A stretch of 10,845 nt of DNA from an uncultured Clostridium sp. (lineage in GTDB: Bacteria; Bacillota; Clostridia; Peptostreptococcales; Peptostreptococcaceae). Below the pieces are notes generated by a model, which did no database searches, had not been told where the DNA came from, and worked only from the letters and a program-made list of their open reading frames with translations. The stretch spans positions 1 to 10,845 of the forward strand of contig URRU01000048.1 of the NCBI GenBank assembly GCA_900550335.1, read 5' to 3'. The translations under genes and the position numbers were made by a program. Below are positions 6,911 to 10,845 of the stretch, one piece after another; positions within the stretch are counted from its first letter, which is position 1; each line of letters starts with the position of its first letter.

Positions 6911-6939
6911 TTGAAAATACTCAATAATTCGTATAAAAT
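6911..6939 (+). promoter_or_regulatory. Sigma-A promoter of hpt
   Basis: TTGAAA (6911-6916) and TAAAAT (6934-6939) are 17 bases apart. An overlapping TATAAA at 6932 and a TATAAC at 6946 are alternatives. The gene starts at 6973, so the leader would be short. Confidence 0.5.
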
Positions 6940-6972
6940 AATCTGTATAACAAAAGAATCGGAGGCCAGAAA

Positions 6973-7512
6973 ATGGACATAACTAAAAAGAAATGGGAAA
7001 CAATGTACACAGAAGAAGACATTGCAAAAAGAGTAAAAGAACTTGGAGCACAGATAACAGAAGACTATAAAGATAAAAAATTAATGGTAGTTGCACTACT
7101 TAGAGGAAGCTTTATATTCTGCGCAGACTTAGTTAGAAGCATAGATTTACCACTTAGAGTAAACTTTATGACAACATCTAGCTACGGAAATTCAGAAGAA
7201 ACTAGTGGAACAGTTAAAGTATCTTCAGATGTAACTGTAGATTTAGAAGGATACGATGTGCTTGTAGTTGATGATATAACTGACAGTGCAGTGACTATGG
7301 ATTTCGTGCTTAAACATTTAAAAGCTAAAAACCCTGCAAGTATAAAAAGCTGCGTGCTATTAGACAAACCTTCAAGAAGAAAAGTTGACTTAGTGCCAGA
7401 CTACTGCGGATATGAAGTAGAGGATAAATTCGTTGTTGGATACGGATTCGACTGTGGAGATTACTTCAGAAACGTACCATACATATTCAACGTAACAGAC
7501 GAAGATAGATAA
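6973..7512 (+). CDS. hpt: Hypoxanthine phosphoribosyltransferase
   Basis: This 179-residue cytoplasmic enzyme of purine salvage joins hypoxanthine (often also guanine) to PRPP, giving IMP (or GMP) and pyrophosphate. Typical HPRT landmarks occur in order: LRGSFIF (43-49), the flexible loop SSYGNSEETSGTVK (69-82), the PRPP loop VVDDITDSAVTM (98-109), LLDKPSRRK (129-137), the purine-binding segment DKFVVGYGFD (151-160) and FRNVPYI (165-171). The PRPP loop departs from the common pattern VEDIIDTG or IEDIIDSG: the first acid is Asp, Ile is Thr and the Gly is Ala. The fold and remaining motifs are intact, so activity is likely but the loop deserves attention. GGAGG (6961-6965) is seven bases before the ATG. 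It is a single-gene unit with its own promoter and terminator. Confidence 0.9.
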   Translation: MDITKKKWETMYTEEDIAKRVKELGAQITEDYKDKKLMVVALLRGSFIFCADLVRSIDLPLRVNFMTTSSYGNSEETSGTVKVSSDVTVDLEGYDVLVVDDITDSAVTMDFVLKHLKAKNPASIKSCVLLDKPSRRKVDLVPDYCGYEVEDKFVVGYGFDCGDYFRNVPYIFNVTDEDR

Positions 7513-7522
7513 TTAGAGAAGT

Positions 7523-7553
7523 AGACCTTTGTATATTTACAAGGGTCTTTTTT
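7523..7553 (+). terminator. Intrinsic terminator of hpt
   Basis: AGACCTTTGTA (7523-7533) pairs with TACAAGGGTCT (7538-7548), with one T-G wobble, around TATT. A run of six T follows (7548-7553). Confidence 0.92.
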
Positions 7554-7563
7554 ATTTGCATAT

Positions 7564-7671
7564 AAAAAATCACTCTAGTTGGGCGCTAAGAGTGATTCCT
7601 GAAAAATATTTTAGAGGAAACATTGCTTACCCACAAGCTATGATTTCTCTTTTTTTATTAACTATTTATCT
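7564..7671 (-). ncRNA. Family 1 small RNA, copy C
   Basis: On the - strand this unit of about 108 nt has the architecture of copies A and B. Stem 1 pairs CAT-a-GCTT with AAGC-a-ATG around GTGGGT, and the flanking AGAGAAA pairs with TTTCCTCT. A weak stem 2 pairs TCCT with AGGA. The terminator is ATCACTCT/AGAGTGAT (7569-7576 with 7589-7596) and runs into T6. Its tip pairs TAG with CTA around CGCCCAA. Stem sequences are unrelated to copies A and B, while the loop features (GGT in loop 1, CCAA in loop 3) are kept. Downstream on this strand lies only the 3' end of hpt, which is convergent, so it is probably a free RNA. Confidence 0.58.
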
Positions 7672-7677
7672 AAATTA

Positions 7678-7706
7678 AGTATATCATTTTTTTTGAAATT
7701 TGTCTA
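7678..7706 (-). promoter_or_regulatory. Promoter of small RNA copy C
   Basis: On the - strand, TAGACA (7706-7701), a 17-base spacer and TATACT (7683-7678) make a near-consensus sigma-A promoter, with the extended TG (7686-7685) as well. The start is predicted near 7671, about 20 bases before the first stem. Confidence 0.72.
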
Positions 7707-7809
7707 CAAATAGATAACAAGCAAAACGAATAGAATTATACACATCTTAAATATATCATTTGAAGAAACAAAATTACAATCAGTTTTGTTTTTTTCGATT
7801 ACAAATTAT

Positions 7810-7942
7810 AAAAAATGAGGACAAGAGAAATAACTGCTCTATAGCGACAATTCTGCAAGCGACCCATATCCTATAAATGTGTTACACAATAGGATGGGTC
7901 GCTGAAGCCTGGAGCACAGAGCAGTTATTCTCATGTCATTTT
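7810..7942 (-). ncRNA. Family 2 structured 3' element, copy 2 (after the second dapB)
   Basis: The element begins four bases past the dapB stop codon on the - strand. The outer stem pairs AATAACTGCTCT with AGAGCAGTTATT (7829-7840 with 7918-7929), extended by GAG/CTC and by TCATTTT/AAAATGA. An inner hairpin pairs AGCGACCC with GGGTCGCT (7858-7865 with 7896-7903) and ATCCTAT with ATAGGAT (7868-7874 with 7889-7895). Between the two, the - strand carries TGCTCCAGGC (7916-7907) on one side and ATTGTCG (7851-7845) on the other, the loop pair shared with the other copies. A T6 run (7815-7810) ends it, so it should also terminate dapB transcription. Confidence 0.6.
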
Positions 7943-7945
7943 ATT

Positions 7946-8695
7946 TTATAATATATCCTTCATATCATATAATCCGTTTTCTTTGTCTAATATCTTCTTA
8001 GCAGCAAATATTGCACCTTCAGCGAATATTGCATTAGACTGTGCATGATGAGCAAGTGTTACAACTTCACTGTCACCGCAGAATAAAACATCGTGGTCAG
8101 AAACTATATTTCCGCCTCTTACAGAACTAACTCCAATATCTCCTGGCTGTCTTTTACAACTTCTACCAGATCTACCAAAAACACCTTTAACATCAGGAAG
8201 AACCTCCTGTATTGCAGAAATAAGCATCTTAGATGTACCGCTTGGAGCATCTTCTTTTCTATTGTGGTGTTTTTCAACTATTTCTATATCAAAATCAAGA
8301 AGCTTAGCAGCCTGTTTAACTAGCTCGATAAGAACATTTACCCCAACTGAAGTATTGTGAGAAAGAAGCACAGGAACTTCCTTAGAAACTTCCTCAATAG
8401 CTGCATCCTGTTCTGCAGTAAATCCAGTTGTAGCAATAACAACAGGAGTCTTAGTTTTTAGAACGTATTTTAACATAGAGTCAAGATTATCAGGATGAGA
8501 GAAGTCGATTATCGCATCAGCTTCAATATTGCAATCATCAAAACTCTTGAATAACTTAACATCTCCGTCACAAGTACCTGTCTCAAGAGAACGACTAACA
8601 CCAGCCACTAATTCGCACTCGCTGTCCTTAGCAACACATTCTCTTAAAATCTTACCAACGCCGCCACTATAGCCACATATAATAACTCTTAACAT
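7946..8695 (-). CDS. dapB: 4-hydroxy-tetrahydrodipicolinate reductase, second paralogue
   Basis: This 249-residue enzyme makes tetrahydrodipicolinate with NAD(P)H in the DAP/lysine pathway. The N-terminal Rossmann fold carries the dinucleotide loop CGYSGGVG (7-14), with Val where many DapB proteins have Met. Next come IATTGF (87-92), the catalytic EKHHNRKEDAPSGT (141-154; His143/His144 and Lys147 match the HHxxK active site) and a conserved C-terminal block, GRSGRSCKRQPGDIGVSSVRGG (174-195). Both domains look intact. It clearly resembles the partial dapB at the right edge, so the cluster holds two paralogues. GGGGG stands about eight bases before the ATG. The gene is monocistronic, between the small RNA/leader (copy A) and the family 2 element. 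The duplicate may have a different cofactor preference, regulation or partner. Confidence 0.92.
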   Translation of the reverse strand: MLRVIICGYSGGVGKILRECVAKDSECELVAGVSRSLETGTCDGDVKLFKSFDDCNIEADAIIDFSHPDNLDSMLKYVLKTKTPVVIATTGFTAEQDAAIEEVSKEVPVLLSHNTSVGVNVLIELVKQAAKLLDFDIEIVEKHHNRKEDAPSGTSKMLISAIQEVLPDVKGVFGRSGRSCKRQPGDIGVSSVRGGNIVSDHDVLFCGDSEVVTLAHHAQSNAIFAEGAIFAAKKILDKENGLYDMKDIL

Positions 8696-8814
8696 AAATT
8701 TACCCCCAAAATTAAAAATTCAGAAAAATTAATTTCCATGACTTAATTTTAACATTTTAAAGAGAAATATAGTAGGGGAAAATAAATATTATTTCAGTAT
8801 ATCTAACAAAAAAG

Positions 8815-8926
8815 AAAAAAGCCACCGAAAAACTGTTGGCAGCAGGAACGGTGGCTTTACCTTTACTTTAACTATTAAGTTGAAGAAGAGGTAACCCTCT
8901 AAACCTCTACTCCATCTATATTTCTT
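8815..8926 (-). ncRNA. Family 1 small RNA, copy A (possible attenuator leader of the second dapB)
   Basis: On the - strand a unit of about 112 nt runs from an extended -10 promoter to a strong terminator, GCCACCG/CGGTGGC (8821-8827 with 8849-8855), with T6 at 8820-8815. The terminator tip pairs CTG with CAG around CTGCCAA. Stem 1 is GGAGTAGAGG pairing with CCTCTTCTTC (one mismatch), its loop holding AGAGGGTTA. A competing shorter pairing, AGAGG-GTTA-CCTCT, is also possible. Stem 2 is AACT/AGTT. Unlike copies B and C, a gene follows: dapB starts 120 nt after the terminator and I see no good promoter between. It may therefore be a leader, a small RNA, or both. It does not match the lysine riboswitch or T-box as I know them. 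Confidence 0.6.
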
Positions 8927-8932
8927 GCTCTT

Positions 8933-8941
8933 ATTATAACA
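8933..8941 (-). promoter_or_regulatory. Extended -10 promoter of small RNA copy A / dapB leader
   Basis: The - strand reads TGTTATAAT, an extended -10 element; the -35 position is poor. The predicted start is near 8926. Confidence 0.62.
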
Positions 8942-8955
8942 TACTTTAAGAATAT

Positions 8956-8981
8956 GAGCCACTTTTTATAGGCTCTTTTTT
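8956..8981 (+). terminator. Terminator-like hairpin on the + strand
   Basis: GAGCC (8956-8960) pairs with GGCTC (8971-8975) around a 10-base A/T-rich loop, followed by six T. No + strand gene ends here. It may stop an antisense transcript over small RNA copy A. On the - strand it overlaps the -35 region of that RNA's promoter and supplies an upstream A-tract. Confidence 0.4.
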
Positions 8982-9065
8982 AGATTTCATAAACATATAA
9001 AACAAGATACAATCTGCTTTAGCATTTAGCAAGCGCCTTATGCAAAGACAGGATAGAATAATAAT

Positions 9066-9202
9066 GGAAATAAAAATAGGATAAGGAATTACCGACGCAG
9101 CGACAATGGAGGACGCGTATTTTACTAGCACAAAAGCAAATAACTGCAACACGCGTCCGACCTTGGAGCAAGTGGTAATCCTTATCCTATTTTTCTATTT
9201 CC
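9066..9202 (-). ncRNA. Family 2 structured 3' element, copy 3 (after dapH)
   Basis: It starts six bases after the dapH stop on the - strand. The outer stem is about 27 pairs: ATTACC/GGTAAT (9088-9093 with 9174-9179), a 15-pair block (9072-9086 with 9180-9194) and GGAAAT/ATTTCC (9066-9071 with 9197-9202). The inner hairpin is GGACGCGT/ACGCGTCC (9111-9118 with 9151-9158) with a 32-base loop. The internal loop on the - strand carries TGCTCCAAGG (9170-9161) and ATTGTCG (9107-9101). The stems share no sequence with copies 1 and 2; the loop segments do. The arm ends in a T-rich stretch, so it may terminate dapH transcription. Confidence 0.6.
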
Positions 9203-9207
9203 TAGTA

Positions 9208-9921
9208 TTACAACTGTCTTAAATCATCCATTAGTTTTGTTTTTTCACTAGTTTTTTCATCTTTCATCTTCACAACTTTAGCTGGAGAACCAGCAACAAC
9301 AGCGCCTGCAGGAACATCCTTTGTAACAACAGAACCAGCTGCAACAACAGCACCTTCTCCTATTCTCACACCCTCAAGAATAACTGCATTAGCACCTATC
9401 ATAACATTGTCCTCAACAATAACAGGATCTGCTGAAGGTGGTTCAAGAACACCTGCGACAACAGCACCTGCACCTAGATGCACATTCTTACCAAGAGTAC
9501 CTCTAGCGCCGACAACTGCATTCATATCGACCATTGTGCCTTCACCGATAACGGCACCGATATTTACAACAGCCCCCATCATAATTACCGTATTCTTTTC
9601 GATAGTAACCATATCTCTAATAATTGAGCCTGGTTCTATTCTTGCAGAGTCGTGAAGAGTATTTTTTAGAGGAATAGCAGAATTTCTTCTATCAAATTCT
9701 ACATGTATATCTCTTATACAATCCTCTCTCTGATTAAGAGCTGCCATTATGGCATCGTAGTCCCCGATAAATATATGAGAAGAATCTGTTCCAAAAACTT
9801 TGTACTCGTCAGTAGACTCAAAGTTGTATGGCTCAGTATTTACATACACCTTAACAGGGGTCTTTTTCTCAACTTCCTTTATATATCTTGCTATTTCATA
9901 AGCATCATTTAAATTCACCAT
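9208..9921 (-). CDS. dapH: Tetrahydrodipicolinate N-acetyltransferase
   Basis: This 237-residue enzyme transfers an acetyl group from acetyl-CoA to tetrahydrodipicolinate, the committed step of the acetylase branch of DAP/lysine synthesis. It is often annotated dapD in clostridia. An N-terminal alpha/beta domain (about 1-85) is followed by a left-handed beta-helix of hexapeptide repeats (about 92-216, with runs such as [11 protein letters not shown] and [25 protein letters not shown]) and an AGSPAK motif (210-215). Length equals that of Bacillus DapH. The ATG at 9921 is preceded by AAAGGGGG about 10 bases away. It follows the partial dapB on the same strand after a 191-base gap and may be read from it or from a promoter in the gap. 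DAP is also a peptidoglycan component. Confidence 0.94.
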   Translation of the reverse strand: MVNLNDAYEIARYIKEVEKKTPVKVYVNTEPYNFESTDEYKVFGTDSSHIFIGDYDAIMAALNQREDCIRDIHVEFDRRNSAIPLKNTLHDSARIEPGSIIRDMVTIEKNTVIMMGAVVNIGAVIGEGTMVDMNAVVGARGTLGKNVHLGAGAVVAGVLEPPSADPVIVEDNVMIGANAVILEGVRIGEGAVVAAGSVVTKDVPAGAVVAGSPAKVVKMKDEKTSEKTKLMDDLRQL

Positions 9922-10042
9922 ACAGGTAAACCCCCTTTTAAAAATTTAGTCTAAAAAGCTTAGCTAATAAGTTTATTCCCCATTTGAATCATATACTAAC
10001 ATCTAATCCCTAAAATATTAATACATTCTAAAAAATACATAC

Positions 10043-10096
10043 CAATTAAAATCAATATATCAATTAAAGTCAATACATTAATTAAAAATCAACACA
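10043..10096. repeat. Three tandem 18-bp imperfect repeats upstream of dapH
   Basis: The unit CAATTAAAATCAATATAT (10043-10060) is followed by a copy with two changes (10061-10078) and a more diverged third copy (10079-10096). On the - strand the first two give TTGACT and TTGATT, possible -35 boxes for dapH, but no strong -10 follows at the correct distance. Confidence 0.55.
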
Positions 10097-10112
10097 GACA
10101 TTGATACGAAAA

Positions 10113-10845
10113 TTATTTTAACATATCGTCCATGTTGTAGAATCCTGATTCTTTACCAGCTATAAATTTTGCTGCAGCTAATGCACCATTAGCGAATATC
10201 TGTCTTGACTGAGCCTGATGACTTATAGTTACAACTTCACTATCTCCGCAGAATAATGCATCGTGTTCACCAACTATTGTTCCACCTCTAACAGCACTTA
10301 TACCTATATCGCCTGGCTGTCTCTTACAACTTCTTCCTGATCTTCCGTTTACAACATTAGATTCTGGAAGCACTTCTTTAACACCATTTGCTATCATTAT
10401 AGCTGTACCACTTGGAGCATCTACTTTTCTGTTGTGGTGTTTTTCAACTATTTCTATATCAAATCCGTTAAGAAGTTTTGCAGCTTCCTTAACTAATTTA
10501 ACCATTATATTTACCCCAAGAGACATATTATAAGAGAAGAATACAGGTATTTCTTCAGAAGCTTTGTGTATTCTTTCTATTTCTTCATCATTAAAACCAG
10601 TAGTTGCTATAACTATTGGAGTTTTAGTTCTTAAAGCGTATCCAAGTACGTTGTCTAAGTTTGCGTGGTTAGAGAAGTCTATGATAACATCTCCTTTTTC
10701 TTCGCAATCAGCTAATTTTTCATATATTGTTATATCCTGTACACATTTACTTTTATCGTAAGCCTGAACAAAAGCAAGTTCGCAGTTTTCGTCTGCTCTT
10801 ACTGTTTCAGCAACTATTCTTCCCATTTTTCCGTCGTATCCTGTA
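10113..10845 (-). CDS. dapB: 4-hydroxy-tetrahydrodipicolinate reductase, 5' end beyond the window
   Basis: The reading frame is open to the window edge. Reading upstream of the in-frame Met at 10826, the codons give TGYDGK before MGRIV, which completes the dinucleotide-binding GxxGxMGR loop. The true start, probably six or seven residues further, is missing. The visible part has IATTGF, the catalytic EKHHNRKVDAPSGT and GRSGRSCKRQPGDIG, as in the paralogue at 7946-8695, and the Met of the GxMG loop is kept here. It catalyses the NAD(P)H-dependent step before DapH and stands directly upstream of it, so this copy is likely the main biosynthetic one. Genes such as asd and dapA would be expected just outside the window. 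Confidence 0.94.
   Translation of the reverse strand, partial: TGYDGKMGRIVAETVRADENCELAFVQAYDKSKCVQDITIYEKLADCEEKGDVIIDFSNHANLDNVLGYALRTKTPIVIATTGFNDEEIERIHKASEEIPVFFSYNMSLGVNIMVKLVKEAAKLLNGFDIEIVEKHHNRKVDAPSGTAIMIANGVKEVLPESNVVNGRSGRSCKRQPGDIGISAVRGGTIVGEHDALFCGDSEVVTISHQAQSRQIFANGALAAAKFIAGKESGFYNMDDMLK

Noticed and set aside
8696..8941. Lysine riboswitch upstream of dapB
   Set aside because: The leader is only about 112 nt with three simple hairpins and lacks the five-helix core and the conserved junction bases of the lysine class.
8946..9152. 68-codon open frame on the - strand
   Set aside because: It runs across the family 2 element and the A promoter region, has no ribosome site and no protein-like composition.
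7810..9202. MITE or insertion-sequence remnants
   Set aside because: The long terminal inverted repeats differ completely between copies and no target duplications are visible. Only the internal loop is conserved, which fits RNA structure better than a transposable element.
9407..9655. 82-codon + strand frame rich in Thr, Ala and Pro
   Set aside because: It is the antisense shadow of the repetitive hexapeptide region of dapH.

Overview
The base composition (A/T-rich intergenic DNA, AGGAGG-type ribosome binding sites, TTGxxx/TATAAT promoters, U-tailed terminators) and the gene content point to a low-GC Gram-positive anaerobe, most likely a relative of Clostridioides/Peptostreptococcaceae. The best clue is a cysteine desulfidase gene preceded by a sigma-54 activator, close to acetyl-type diaminopimelate (DAP) genes. 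This is an inference from protein families only; no database was searched.

Left part (1-2350, + strand): a TauE/SafE-type membrane transporter with its own promoter, a palindromic candidate operator and a terminator, then a small class I methyltransferase-like protein with its own promoter and terminator. Middle (2370-6330, + strand): a 57-residue single-span membrane protein, a sigma-54-dependent activator with a cysteine-rich sensor domain (CdsR-like), a regulatory intergenic region holding paired palindromes and a well-matched -24/-12 promoter, and the iron-sulfur L-cysteine desulfidase (CdsB/CyuA family). The arrangement implies that the activator switches on cysteine breakdown to pyruvate, ammonia and sulfide. 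The transporter and methyltransferase may or may not be linked to this sulfur theme.

Right part: hypoxanthine phosphoribosyltransferase (+ strand), then on the - strand a lysine/DAP block: dapB (cut by the window end), dapH (tetrahydrodipicolinate N-acetyltransferase) and a second, separate dapB paralogue.

The most interesting content lies between the genes. Two sets of repeated RNA-like structures can be read by eye. Family 1 has three copies of about 110 nt, all on the - strand (about 6756-6646, 7671-7564 and 8926-8815). Each has an extended -10 promoter (TGnTATAAT or TGnTATACT) and three hairpins; the last is a terminator whose loop ends in CCAA, and the first has a GGT-containing loop. 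One copy lies upstream of the second dapB and could be its attenuated leader; the other two precede no gene on their strand and look like free small RNAs. Family 2 has three copies just downstream of genes (after cdsB, the second dapB and dapH). Each is a long outer stem of unrelated sequence closing a conserved internal loop, CTCCARG on one side and ATTGTCG on the other, around a variable inner hairpin. Paired stems of unrelated sequence around conserved loops are what selected RNA structure looks like. Whether either family already has an Rfam entry cannot be decided here.
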